DNA from: Ptiloglossa arizonensis
Lineage: Eukaryota > Arthropoda > Insecta > Hymenoptera > Colletidae
DNA: 64,000 nt
NCBI RefSeq assembly: GCF_051014685.1
Contig: NC_135052.1
Location: forward strand, 6,849,105-6,913,104
Direction of reading: 5' to 3'
Shown piece after piece: positions 1-12,800 of the stretch; the stretch's first letter is position 1; every line of letters begins with the position of its first letter. The notes beneath the pieces are model-generated. The model did not search any database, was not told where the DNA came from, and saw only the letters and a list, made by a program, of their open reading frames with translations. The position numbers were made by a program, and so were the translations under genes.

Positions 1-926
1 AAGGGACAGAGGAAGAACTGACGAGTAAAAAGATCGTCGGATGCAAAGTCGTATCCAGAAGTGACGTTCATAGTACCTCTTGTATGGGAGCCAACAGCTG
101 CGTGAACCCTGACCGCTACACGGCACATAACAAATGCACACTTACTATTTCTATCATTTTAACGGCGTGGTGTCCGTGTCGGTCTCGAACACGGTATGCG
201 CACATTCCTTGGAATGCACGCGTACAAGTCAACTTCGAATCGAGCATTCTACTTCATTTCGTATATTTACTAGCTTATGAGACTCGTAATAGTGTTCAGT
301 TGTCGTTACGTGTCAAATGTGGGTATATCTCGCCGTGGCGATTACAAGTACGTGTACGCTATACAAGCGTATCGAGCACTATCGTGTCATTTTTCAGGGA
401 AGCGTTACATGTTTTCCTTTAAAAACGAAAAAGTCGTTGGGGAGATTGTTAAATGTTATCAAGATGAAGGAAATAGTCCGTAGAAATAAATTAATATTCC
501 GTACACGTAATTTCGTTTTAATATGTTCACCGTCTCGACTGTTCGGTAACGTACACCTACTCGTTGTACTCGTATTTATTTCGAAAAGTTTTCAAACTGT
601 GCACAATTGCAGCGTAAGAAAATTTTACCAGAAGAAACAATTTTATCGTACGGAAAATTACGGTAGAATTTTTCTCAGACTAGGATAATCTTTACGATGG
701 AATTCTTTCACGAGAACTACAATCCGATAGTACCTACAGCTCGCGTTAAGAATTTCATTGATTTAACCGCAATGTGTGCAAAAGTTTTCGCGAAAATTCT
801 TATCTCTCGTACTTTTCTTCACTTTTGCTTTTTAATATCGAAGCTCTCGGTTGTATATTCGCTATCTGTGTATCTGAAGAGAGAAAAATTGCAAGGAAAC
901 GATCCTTCTGCAATGGCTGTAATTAC
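1..926. other. gprs intron sequence, no exon recognised
   Basis: AT-rich sequence downstream (in the transcript sense) of the 927-1056 exon. The next expected gprs exon would continue the BTB fold. I see no such coding string on the minus strand here, so it should lie left of the window. Small plus-strand open frames lack any recognisable domain. Confidence 0.6.
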
Positions 927-1056
927 CTGTTGCGCCGCGTTTTGCAGATTCAACAGCGGTTCCGAGCTTCTTTTGAGGAGATGTCGTATCTTGTTCTCCA
1001 GTGGTTCTTTCTTGCGCTGTGGACTCGGCGCCTGGTAAAGCACTCTGTGGAATACT
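927..1056 (-). CDS. gprs: gprs exon, BTB continuation with SPQRKKEP insert
   Basis: The acceptor ctcgtag precedes A GTA TTC CAC AGA GTG, which completes the split Arg codon and gives R-VFHRVLYQAPSPQRKKEP. The exon ends at ..AAC GCG GCG CAA CAG with donor GTAATT, phase 0 and length 130 bases. VFHRVLY is the BTB helix after the LAARS segment. A Met is expected in the MLY position by my memory of the fly protein, but here the codon is GTG (Val). The basic insert and the SEPLLNLQNAAQQ tail are the most distinctive evidence for gprs. Confidence 0.82.
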
Positions 1057-2163
1057 CTACGAGAAAAACGAGAACGCTATGTATTCGTTGCTGGACTACA
1101 GTCAGTCTCGTCACGAACTTGCATAAAGCGTAATTTGAATTTTGTCAACGATACCAAAAGTCTGCGTTACATCGAGCACAGAAATGTTTCATCGATCGTC
1201 TGGACACGTTTCATTTAAACACCCTACTATTCTGCAAGAATGCACGAAGATAATTATACACTTATTTCTTGAACGTTTTTCAGAACTTTAAACGGGTCCC
1301 AAATTTGTAGAAAAGATCTTACCGATGTTTATAAATTCAATTCTAGTGGTACGCCACTTATATTAATGTGTCTCGTTTTAAAAACAATTTCTGATAGTCG
1401 CAGCCCTGGTTAATGAACGAAACGATGAAGTTTAATCCGAACATAAATCCGACAAAAGTTACACTTGTACCGAGAGCTATCTGGTATTTTTATGATAAAA
1501 TGACACGAGTATAAAATATATTTGTATAACTTTAACGAGATGTTGAAACTAGTGCTTGAAGAATTTAACACGATTCGAAAGACCATGCAACGAACGACCG
1601 ATATGTCCATATCGTCCTTAAATACTCTTAGTTTCGCGATTTCATCGTCTATAAAATTCTGACGAATAATGATAAATGGGTAAAAATCAGAACCGAATGG
1701 TATATAGAAATCGCTAACATAGCGACATTGGACAACTTGTATAATTGGAACAAGTTTAATATCGAGTAACTACAATTTTCAGGATAATTTTGAACGCTAT
1801 ACCGAATCAAATATACAATTTCTGTGACCAAATGAGAAGCACGATCATTTCCAAGAATAATCGTAAAAAGTGCTCTAAAGTCGAGAAGAACTAATTCGAA
1901 GATTTATTATCACGAGGCGGTGTACGGATTATATTAAAAAATTAATTTCGCGATACGAACCTACTTCTCGCCGCCAAAACAGCCTTCACAGCGCACACTG
2001 GCTCCCTGGTGTCACCGACGAGGAAGGTCACATCGCAGAGTTCCGGTATACTAGCCAGAAACTTCATGTCGTCGGCGAGACCGGTCTTATTCTCGAAAGT
2101 CGAATAATCCGACTCGTCGGTCACCCCCGACCCCGAAGCTTCCGGCATCGAGCTCGTATTTTC
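927..2163 (-). CDS. gprs: gprs (serine-enriched protein) orthologue, partial: two exons of the BTB/POZ region
   Basis: Two exons (1961-2163 and 927-1056) join in frame across a 904-base intron. They encode an acidic lead-in, then the start of a BTB/POZ fold (DDMKFLASIPELCDVTFLVG, then AVKAVLAARSR) and the insert APSPQRKKEPLENK followed by LKRSSEPLLNLQNAAQQ. These strings match my recollection of Drosophila gprs, a BTB protein of unknown biochemical role with serine-rich downstream regions. Known of the family: BTB domains mediate dimerisation and often cullin-3 binding. The remainder of the BTB fold and the serine-rich part must lie to the left of the window, because nothing resembling them is visible in 1-926. 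The identity rests on pattern recognition, not an alignment. Confidence 0.8.
1057..1960 (-). other. gprs intron
   Basis: 904-base AT-rich intron bounded by AG|GTTCGT at 1961/1960 and TAG|A at 1057/1056. No repeat or coding signal was noticed inside. Confidence 0.75.
1961..2163 (-). CDS. gprs: gprs exon with BTB start; candidate initiator Met inside
   Basis: On the minus strand the exon follows a strong T-rich acceptor (ttttttttcag) and opens GAA AAT ACG AGC TCG ATG. The first ATG is at 2148-2146 and could be the translation start, giving 62 residues here; an earlier start in an upstream exon is equally possible. Residues run MPEASGSGVTDESDYS, then LADDMKFLASIPELCDVTFLVG, the first strand and helix of a BTB domain. 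The donor is AG|GTTCGT, leaving two bases (AG) of an Arg codon. A better-looking donor two bases earlier (GAA|GTAGGT) breaks the frame with the next exon, so the weaker site is the one used. Confidence 0.82.
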
Positions 2164-5049
2164 CTGAAAAAAAACGTTTTGTTTTTCAAAAGATTTATTT
2201 TGAAAATTCGATAGTTGTAATATATGTTTCACTCCACCACTCGTTATTTCCATTTCTATTGGTGTATGCAAAGATTAATAGCGATATCGTTCGCTGTCTT
2301 TTAATTAGTTTCAACTAACGAAATAAATAGTATCTAATCTGATTTGTGTTTTTTAAACGGAATTATTGTTATTTAAATACAAATAATGGTCCTACGTAAT
2401 AAATATGTTGAAATACGTTACATCGAAACAACGTGTTCGAAAGTTAAACGTGTAAAGTGAAACGTGTTTATTATTTTATATAATATGTAAACATCTTAAA
2501 TTTTCAGGTCACGTTCGGCATAATCCGGTTACTTACCAGCTCAATATTTCAAGTAAGTGCGGCTGAAATTTGTTTATTTTTGATGAATCGACGAAAACGA
2601 CAATGAAGTCACGTGCAATTAGAGTAGTATTATACTGTTGGTGAAAAAGGGACACGTGTATTTTTAGTCTCTTATAAATAAGATTCATTACATTTACATT
2701 ATACCCACGTATCTTTGAGGGACGAAAATGTTACGATATTTTGTATGAACTCTAATAGATAAATGTTACTTAACGAAGTTACTTAACGAACTTAATGAAG
2801 TTGTACTCTCAGATACAATTAATGCACTGAACAATTTGACGACAAAACTATTGTAATATAAAATTGTTCTTCCAGGATAAATACTATCAGATATTTCGAT
2901 ATTTCGAATATTATAATATATTGACACCGTTGGATACTTTGGCATTCCAAATTTTTCTTCGAAGAAGGAGACTCCAAGAGATTCTTATTTATTGAATTTA
3001 TAATTTAACCACTATTCAGAAGCAGAGATGGAAAATTCCTTTGTTCTTAAGAAATGGCACGATTCGTGTAAATGACTTTTTAATTTTTTCTTGATCACAG
3101 ATTTTTTTGTTGGAAATTTCTCTCTATACAAAATTTCGTAGTCCATCGATGAAAGAATTAATAGGAGGATAAATATATTTTCATAAGAATAACGTTTGCC
3201 TTTGGTAAAATGTTTCAGAAAAGGAAAAGGCCCCTCGAAATACACGAATAGCTTCAGGCCCCGATAAATTTAGATCCTCCGTCGTCGTTTGACAATATTA
3301 CGGGAACTATTTATACGGAAATATTTATTTCAAAAATCATTGTTACACCGACAGTGAAATTTTCAAAGCGAACAATTCCTATCGAACCATAGCGAAACAA
3401 TCTTCGCTAATAGCGTTAAGTATTTTACGAAACAATTTCTTGGCAATATCTTCGCGTGCAAATCTGCGTGAGCAACGAAGGGAATTATAAAAAAAAGTTA
3501 TTTGCGAAAAAGCGTCGCCGCATGAGCGGCTTTAATGCGTCCAGCGAGGCGAGCGCGTTAAGAGTTTCTGAAGAAAAAGCAAGGCGAGATCACGCTTTAA
3601 TGAACGAAATGCACTTTCCTTTATCGGACAGAGAAATCTGCAAGTCCATCGATAAATCACCCCCCTGACGAAAGACTTAACTACCCCTCTGTGTAACGAG
3701 GTCTGTTATCTACGATGTAGTTAACCTACTTGCAGCTGGAGACCCCTTTAATCCGCTTTCCAGGCCGACGATAAACTTTCGTTTACGTTCGACCTTTAAA
3801 TAAGACGATTAATTTACGCAATATTTTGCGACTCTTTGACTTTGAAACTCGAGACACTTCGATTCGAAAGAAACAACAATCGTTTAAAAGAATTCCCGAG
3901 GATGTTTCGCATCACGTCTATAATATTTTTCGTTTTTATTTAAGGAAAGAACTTCTCTTCGAAACTGCGAAAACATTCGTTTGATATTTAAGAGACGCGT
4001 GGACGAGTCTAGCGCAGATATGGTACACCGTCGAGGATGAAAGTGGCTCTTGTGCAACGGAACCGCGTATAAATCGTCTTAACTTCGAACAGCTTGTCTC
4101 TCGTGAGCAAGTAACATTTGTACGAAACACTTTTTCATATTTCGCGGCATAAAGAAAATATTACGAAAAGTATGCCGTGACGGAGTAACCTTAAAATGGT
4201 GCGAAAAGAAATTAACGGTAATATATACCGAGTTAAATGTAAAATTTTATGTTGAGTAAATATACATTATTTCTGAACGAACTGTTCAAAAGTGTAGACA
4301 TTTACGTGCCGCTGCATGTAAAAACAAAAATAAATTGTTGGCCTTTGAAGTCGCCGGCACCCGCATGCACTACGCCGCTCATAAGTAATAAACTGTTAAA
4401 AGAATATTTCGTTACTGTCTTTATTATACTTTAAGTTCGATTTTTGATGCACCGTATGTTTAGTGTACTCTCAAACTAACTCAGGTATGTTTTAATCGAA
4501 CTAAAGAAAAGAAAATGACGAAATATCAAAATATAATCGTACGAGTTTGCAAATTCGACGATCAGGATCTGTTAATAATTTTCACGATTATTGTGAATTC
4601 AAATTGGTCGCGCACCGATTGGTAAAAAATTCAATTATACACAAATAAACGACAAAGAATAAAATATGCAAATTACACAGAGATTCCAATAATCGTGACT
4701 GTAATAACTGAAAGAATACCGTTGCAAAAGAACTCTGGTAACGTATAGAGCAGTTCGCGAGATTTCTTCGATATTATTACATATATTATTATATCATTGA
4801 ACCATATAACAATTAATTGGAGCTGATTGGTCGTGACTCAATTTTAAATACTGCGCGCTTGTGTTTCACAATTTCCTTGATCAATCATCGTCGCTCAGTC
4901 TTCGACCGGTACACCGCTGAAAATATTGAAAACTTGGCCGATATCGTCGAAAAATACTCTGTTCGATAACAACCGTATCATCCGTAAAAATCAGAACCAA
5001 AAGAAATCGAGTACGTTTGTACTCGATCGTTGGGGCACAGTAGTAATCG
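2164..5049. other. gprs upstream intron or 5' flank, nothing coding seen
   Basis: Mostly AT-rich sequence. The T-rich acceptor at 2164-2180 implies at least one more upstream gprs exon, probably 5' UTR. A minus open frame reading through that acceptor (from 2271) is interpreted as intron read-through. No exon with matching phase and protein similarity was found. Confidence 0.5.
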
Positions 5050-6030
5050 TCGACTCGCTCGTAAATCGGTGTTCTCATCGGCGACGAGGAGGACCTCCCT
5101 TAAAATCTAACCAGGAACGAAAGTGGTGCCCCGACAGAAGGGGTAAATTACCTGTTGCTCGGATCCCGGAGCCCCCTCGCTCGCCGGGTCGCTTTTGCCC
5201 CGAAAAAACACTTTTACCTCCCTTCGTCGGTTCCGCGATCAGGCATAATCCACTGCGTTTATCGTTTTCGAGAACGTATTCCGCGAACCCTCGAACCACC
5301 CCTCTAGTACATCTCGAACGTCACGGCGATGTAATCGGAAAAAAAGGGATCCCACGAGAAAACGAATCGCGTTACGGTTAAAACCACGAAATGAACTCTC
5401 CCGTATGCAGCCACCCCTTTCAACGTCGAGGAACGAACACCCCTGTTGCTTCCAGGGCTACCTCTATAACCGAGGCAACGATTTACACGAACGACACACG
5501 CCTCGCGACCGTGTTCACCGATGAGGACGCCCTCGTCGACACCTCCCTCGACCCCGTTTGTGCCCGTGCACGCTTCCACCCTTGGACGCACGGGGGTGGT
5601 GTTCAGAAGCAGCTAGGTTTCGTGAATGGACCTCGACGCACGGAACTCGAAAACGGTGCTCGCTTTCGAGCGAAGCGATTCGACTGCGCCGACCGTCCAC
5701 TCCCCGACGCCAGGCCACCCTCATTGCGCACACGCGTTCAACCACCGGAGGGGATGAGCCTGTGGCGCGCCTGTGCGACCCCGCGCAAGTCCTACAAAGG
5801 ACCTCTCCCTTTCCTTTCGGCGGATTTTTAAATATCAGCTGGTTACCGCTACCCTCCGGCCACCCCGAGATCATCGATTATGCGGAAGCTGAGGGTCGAT
5901 CGCGTTCGAGGAGTACCGAAAGGGTGGGGGTGGAATGAATTTCAACCGCCTCCTCCATCGATGCCCTTCTGACGCTTTAAATGGCCAGCCGGGGAACCGT
6001 TTCACCGTACAACACTCCGGTTCTTTTTTT
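5050..6030 (-). promoter_or_regulatory. GC- and CpG-rich block, candidate gprs promoter or 5' UTR exon
   Basis: This kilobase is far richer in G+C and CpG than its flanks and produces overlapping meaningless open frames in several frames, as GC-rich DNA does. It lies about 3-4 kb upstream of the first gprs coding exon and 8 kb downstream of the Pgant9 stop. That is a sensible place for a gprs promoter or noncoding first exon. No TATA box or initiator was pinned down, so the strand and function are inferences from position. Confidence 0.3.
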
Positions 6031-7530
6031 CCCGCGAATTTTCTTTCTCTTTTCGAATCAACCGAAACGAACGTAGCTTGCGATGTTAACTATTTCGATG
6101 GAAGAGAATAATCCTAACGAAACGATATTTTTGTAAACGTACCAATGGGAATGTATGTCGGTATGGAAATTTTCAGAGACGAAACACAAAATGAATTGTA
6201 CGTTTAGTAATTTTGTTATGAGAGAAGATGGAGGAGTTTGTACAATTTTTGAAGGGGAAATTTTCTTTTCTCTGAGAGTTTTTAGCAGACTTTCATTCGT
6301 TTCTACTATCAAGGAATGTATAGCGGTGAAACGAAGGAACAAGAGGTAATCCATGGTTACCCAAAGATCGATATTGCTCGGAATCTAATCAAATCTTGGA
6401 ATGGGAATACGAAGGTTAAATGTAAAGTTCGATTGGAATCCATTGAAAGCTATTTAGAGACAAATGATGATAATTTCTGAACGGATACGTTCGTTTTAGC
6501 GGTGTTTTTTGTATCTTGGGTAGTTGAAGAGTGCTCGAGAAACATCAATTTTGCTGCGCCGTGTTATGTACTCCTAGGAATTGAAAAGGAAAGCCTCGAG
6601 TTAAGGGGATCACGGTGTTACGAATAAGAGAAGTGTGGACAGTGTTCAGTAATTTTTACTTATTGTTAGTCGTTGACGCTCGCGAAGACCGATTAAAATG
6701 TCTGACCAAATACTGTTCCTAAAGGTACTTTCCATTTGCGCATATTTCTTGTTGTTAATGATTTTAATTTTTTAATTTCTTTTAATTTCCGTTGTATTAT
6801 TTCTCTCTTGCTCGACCATACTTATTGCGATTAAATTTAGAACCGCGATATTTTCAATATCCATTTCTTTCGTAAAATTTTGTGTCGATATTAGTACCAG
6901 TGATAGTATTATACGAAAAATTACTTTAAACGTAAAATATATATTTAAATTGCTAGATAACGTGAAATTTTTAACTATTCTTATATTTTAAACTAACCTT
7001 ACCTTATCCTAATCTTACCAATCAAGGTGATCGAAAATCGTTTCCTAATTTTTATTCGACGATCACAGATCGGTTCAAAGATCGAATTTTTCCCTCAGTG
7101 TTTGCACTTCTCCTCGTGATACGTCTTGGATTTTCTGTTAAAATACGACCAAAAACAATTTATCGGTATTTGGTCCGTTTCTTAAGAAAAAAATAAAAGT
7201 GTTACCAATCCCCTTCTCGGTTGAACTTACCGGTACGGTATTGTGTCGCAGATTCTGTTTTAGGCGCGATGGATAAAATTTGTTAACAGTATCAATGAAA
7301 GCGTTTCGGATAACACTTAACCGGTTAAAGTTAATTTCGCGTATTCGCGAGTGTTCGGCGTTTCGTTATCAATTGTTCATATTGGGTTAAAACGTGAGCA
7401 ACGAAAGTGAAGGTAACGTGAACTCCACCGTGACGAATCCAGGTCAAGCTCAAAATCTGCCTCTGTGGACCACAACCATTCATGTCTGTAGAGGAACTAC
7501 CGTCGCGCTTCATCCCGGCCGAGGGATGAT

Positions 7531-7551
7531 TCTCTCTCTCTCTCTCTCTCT
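7531..7551. repeat. (TC)n microsatellite
   Basis: About ten uninterrupted TC dinucleotides. Confidence 0.95.
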
Positions 7552-8499
7552 GCAAATCAATAACTCCTGGCACTGCAACAAGTAGGTATCCCGGCTAAAA
7601 CATGGGAGAAGAAACGTAAACGCTTCGATCGCCTACAAATTTTCATTCCGTGTTAAACACGTATCACGTATTCGGGTCCCAAGCACTTTAATTGCTGTGG
7701 TATTCATGAATAGAACTTTTCCAAAAACGAAAACAAAAAAAAAATATGAAAGAGCATAAAAATTAATCTTACTTCTACGAAAGAGTGAATGTTTTCCAAT
7801 TGAAATTATATTCAAGACAGATGTTGCGTTCGACTTCTTTTCTACATTTTGTTCGTATTTGTACGAACGGTATGGTCACGTTGTGTTAGCTAACAGGTAA
7901 AGATTGCATTTAAAAAATAATTGAAATTGGTCGTAGATAACGAGCACGTCGCGAGTGTAACGTTAAATACGGTGGATTAAAAAACGTGGCTCTGGTACGT
8001 CGAAATTGTTGCAAGGTTTCTGAAAAAAGAACACGTCTTGGTCGTACTCCTTTGGCGAGGGACGTTCCGACGCCGACGACGCCTGCGCGAAAATAACGAA
8101 CGATTTCGTTTTGGTTTCCGTAGCAGCCCCTCGATAATTGGTAAACGGTTCGAAACAAACGCAGCTTTTAGCGATCTTGGAAATGACCTGAGAGAATTAA
8201 TTTCTAGCCACTTCCATTTTTTGGTGTTCAGTGTACGAGCTAAAAATTTCTATTATTTCGCATCGTGGGTAGATAGAGAATTATTTGAAACGAAAAGGGA
8301 ATAACAAAATTATTCGAAAGTCATCGAGGCGAATTAAATATTAATTCGAAGTATTTAACGATCGGTTAATGATTAGCTACAACGAAGCGCCACCGAAGTG
8401 GAAATGGAAATTTACGATCAGACTGAAATAGTTCAAGGTCGACGGAAAGTGTGTCATGACCGACTTTCACAGTGAACTCTCGATTCAGTATCATGCGCA

Positions 8500-8730
8500 A
8501 TTATGTAGATCGAGTGCATCAAAGGGATCCGTGATGCATTGACAATAAAAAGTAAGAAAGTTTAAAGGAAGATGAGTACAAGGAATCGTTGAGTAAAATG
8601 TAAGAACTAGACTATTATGTAAATCTAGCGCATCAAAGGGATCGATGATGCATCGGCAATAAGAAGTAACAAAGTATAAAGAAAAACGTATACAAGGAAT
8701 CATTGGATAAAATGTAATAGCTGTACATAT
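8500..8730. repeat. Tandem duplication, 114-base unit, two copies
   Basis: The block starting attatgtagatcgagtgcat at 8500 recurs diverged at 8614 (attatgtaaatctagcgcat). Matching internal words include catcaaaggg, gatgcat and acaaggaatc. The offset is 114 bases. The function is unknown and the open frame across it is incidental. Confidence 0.85.
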
Positions 8731-9796
8731 ATTAATAATGTTACGAAGCAGTTTTAGAAAAGGTTTCGTTTTGCATATAAGAAAAATGTCATGCATTCGT
8801 AAAATTCTTCAATCTTCTTCAACTTATTTTCTTTAATAGATTTGTATAATCTTACGACGCTTATATTTTTTTATTCGAATCTTTTTTATTTCGTACGATA
8901 ATTTGTCGCTATTACCTTGTATCTATTCAACTTCTTCCTTTCGTCTGTTTCGATTTTATTCGTCGCAATCTTATTGAATTAGCCGGGAGGAATAAAACGC
9001 ATTTGGGAGACAAAAATTCTGTGTTCCCTAATCGTTTACGAGATTGATGAAAAGGTACTGGATATCGATTTATACGCTGAATTGCGTTGTTTTAAATAAA
9101 TTTCGGACATTTCTTATGCTAATTATGAGTAAAAGTTAGACGCTTTCAATTCTGAGACAATAGAAACAAGAGATGTAAATTACTCAACGTGATCAGAATA
9201 TTACGTGTTGATATTTGGCTTTTGGTCCTCATTGGAACAAAGTATTTGGTACTGAAATTAATCTATAAAAATAATTCGATCATCTATCGTTACCAGTGTA
9301 CATCTTGCTATAAAAACTATGGAAAGAAACTGAATCGCAATTCTTGAAGCCTCGTTACGTTGAGAAACATACATTGACCTATATATTAATTTTGTTCCTA
9401 ACAGTAAAGCGACCAATCTATCTAAAAACTAGAATGATGCTTTTTCAGTATATACAATGGGGAATATTGTCTCTAAATCGTAACCACCAAATCTTGTATC
9501 ACTTTTCTATTAAGAGTAACAGATGAGCGAGTGAACAGTGAGAATAACATGTCGATCTCCACCAATAACATAAAACAACATCGATTTATTCAACACAAAT
9601 ACTTGCACGTTACGATAGAGGTTCGTAGTAATGATAATAGTGATAATAATATTCATATATACAGGAAATAAGGCACGTTCGATATTACATTAATTAACGT
9701 GCGACCAGCGTCGCTCGGCTGTCTGTTATATCTCTTATCATCATCATTGTATCTCCCCTCTCTTACGATATGCAACATCCTTACCAAATGTAGAAA

Positions 9797-9845
9797 ATGT
9801 CGTATATATAATATATATTTATAATATATGTATATATCTATCTGT
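9797..9845. repeat. AT-rich simple repeat
   Basis: A run of imperfect TA/ATA units (tatatataatatatatttat and similar). Confidence 0.8.
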
Positions 9846-12800
9846 ATAAACGTTCTCGTTGAATTCCATTCGTCCGTTCATCGGCAATTCGAAGAAAAAA
9901 ATCTTACACCACCTTAAAATCTATATGCATGTTCTCCCTCTTTCCGTTTAATTATTCGCGATGAAATCGCGGCCCCCATTAGTCGCGCGTGTCCTCTCTC
10001 TTCTACTGTTTTTCCTTTTTCTTTTCTTTTTCGCAGAAACGATTCGCGTCGTCGTTCTCGTCAAACGTATGCCAGGAAACGCGCGAAATTTCGCTCGAGT
10101 TCTCGAACGAAAATCGTTGCAGTTGGAACGAGATTAAGCGATCGCTCAAGGCTATTGTCTCCACCGCTGCGTTCAGATGCACCCTCCAGATCGTTCAACC
10201 GTCCTCGCACTTCGTATACCATCTTTTTCTGCAAATTCGCTATTACGACGTATCTGGCCGAATTGACGGAGAACAACGTGGCCTTGAACGTTCATTTGAA
10301 CCCGTTCCAACTGTAATTAAACATTCATCGCGACGTTTCGACAAATGCTTATTCACGCTGTGTTTCTATCGCACGCGATCGTAATCACCGATGCACTGCA
10401 CGCTCGGGTTTCGCGTCGGTAGAGTTAAATTACTCGCGAAATCGTACATCCAGCCAATGTTTCAGATTCTGCCATTACTTGGTTGATCGTCGATGGCAAC
10501 CACTTGGCACAGACTACGAAAACTTACGATACTGTCTCGAAGAATTTTTGGAAAAATGGCACGAGACATTAAATCGTCTCGTTCCTCTTCGTGGCATGAA
10601 TCTTCGATGATGATTTTTGTTACGGATATGTAAAGTGTTGCGAAAGTCGGCGTTCGAGACACGGGATAAATAATTCGCGATGGTGATCGGTGACGGTTGA
10701 GAAGAGTTTGAATATGATACAATCGTCCACGCACTAGCAGCGGCATTCACGATTTCGTTGGCACGCACAGACATCTGCAGATTACGGTGTTCAATGGAAT
10801 CACGGTTCTCGACCCTTCGATGCTTACCGATAAAGAGAAGTCGTTGAGGATCATGATACATTCTCACGATGGAACTCGAAAGTTGTCGTACAATTATTCT
10901 TCGAATCTTCTTGCCAAGATTCTAATTAAAGTTAAACGAAACGTATACTGCTAACTCCACATTCGTTTTCCAAATGACAAATTATCGGTACATTTGTATC
11001 TATGACTCTTTCGAATAAAAGTCACAACCGGGGTGATACGAAAAAGATGTGGAACGATGTAAAGGCACATAGTGTTCGCAAAAAGGGACAAACAACGGTT
11101 AATAGATATTCGCAAAACACGACATTGAAGTAATTTACAATTTTCCGTTATGGTAACGCAAGCGTCTCAGTTTCGTTTGTGCGTTAAGTGTTGCGTACAG
11201 GTAAATGCAATTGTTGATTATGCATTCCCGATATAGATGCGCGATTATAAAACAATCGTACAATGAAAAGTACAAAAGATAGCGGGAGGACTAGACGAAA
11301 CTATAGACGAACCTATTTCAGTTGATCGCTGAAGGCCACCTACTCCCACTTTTACGCCATGTTAACTCGCCTATTGATTCGAGAGGCAGAGTGGCAAGGT
11401 AACCAAATGGCGTGATGGGGGCAGTGACCTCGAGCGACCAGTTAATTCTATTCCGACTGATGATAACTTTTCACGGTTCGGTACAACATTTAACGACAGG
11501 ATGTTGCTTCTGTTATCGAGATAGAAAATCGAAGTCAATCCAACAAAGTTGATTTGCGTACGTACAATAACCGAACTTTTTCTGTCTACTCTCGTGAATA
11601 CTATACACCCTCGGCTTCTTCGATCTTATTTTTACTTCGTTCCATATAGTCGTTAAAATAAATATAATCATTTCTGTGACAACTTCTCGACTAAATTAAA
11701 GAACATTAGACTGTAAAGGGTCGTACGAATCTTTCTCGAGAACTCGTGATTCGATGTCACACGGTCTGCAAATTATTTACTCACGCACATACACTCGGAA
11801 TCTTACTTTAGGCGGTATCTAAACTGGCATCGAGATACTTTACACGAATGTACAAAAAGTCTTCCTACACCGTATCGGAATGTGTGTATCTTCACTCGTC
11901 CGCATTCTGTCTCTACGCACTACGTACGGGCTAAATTAATTAGAAAAAGGTTTCCTTTCGTCGCGCGTGAACATGGAACCATCGGCAATGTTGCCTCGCG
12001 TCCAAAATGGAATGTAAGATACTACCGTAAGCGCAGAGAATACGACAAAGAGACAACGGGTAACCAACGAATCGTCGATCGATGCATCTATATTACGTTC
12101 ACAGTTTTTCGATTTGCAAACAGTCGATCGAATTTGTAAAATTGCACGGTTTATTGACCAAGAATCGTCGTATTTAATTCTATTTTAAAAATTACCCATA
12201 GATCTAATCGCAACGAATTTGTCGACCAACCTTTCTAGAAATAGTTTCCAGAACGCACTCGTATTATTTGCAAACGCAAACTGCTTTGCTATCCATCGAG
12301 ACGATAAGACTTATAATCCTAGGTATCGATTAAATTTTACTGTTCAGCGATTCACACGCGACGGGAACAATGGGAAATTAAAAATGAACAGACTTTGCGT
12401 TGGAAATTGAGAAAATTTTTCAACTATATAGGATGTGAGCGGAGCTCATTGTAACACACGAAAGATCAATTTTGAACACGTTCTATAAATAAAACACAAG
12501 GGGAAGCTCGAGAGAGCCTTGTCCGTTTAACACGATGATGAGAGGTCGATTTTATAACATATTTCCCTGAAAACTGTTCCAGATTGTAACTTGCTTCGTT
12601 TCGATCGCAAAACAGTATTTTATATTAACGCGTTTCCCTCTATAGATTTGGAATTTGTAAAAAGTTAAAAATTCGACGCCAACGACATGGGTCCCTGCTT
12701 AAATACAAATTTTAGACGTCGTTCGTAAATAAATTACGCAACGATAAAACGATTTTGAAAGAATTTTAAGAAACAAGTGATCATCGATGATAAAAAGAAT

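Noticed and set aside
1942..2271. Extended gprs open frame starting at an upstream Met (2271)
   Set aside because: The part before 2163 crosses a strong poly-T acceptor and has no family similarity, so it is read as intron.
5304..5938. Overlapping open frames on both strands at about 5.3-5.9 kb
   Set aside because: GC-rich DNA is stop-poor. Several frames are open at once and none resembles a known protein. Kept only as a promoter or 5' exon candidate.
7394..7585. Plus-strand open frame starting SNESEGNVNSTVTNPG
   Set aside because: It looks plausible at first, but it is followed by a (TC)n repeat and has no splice sites or similarity I can name.
11370..11440. CTCF-like words (ccaaatggcgtgatggggg)
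   Set aside because: The match to the insect CTCF motif is loose and a single site cannot be supported from sequence alone.
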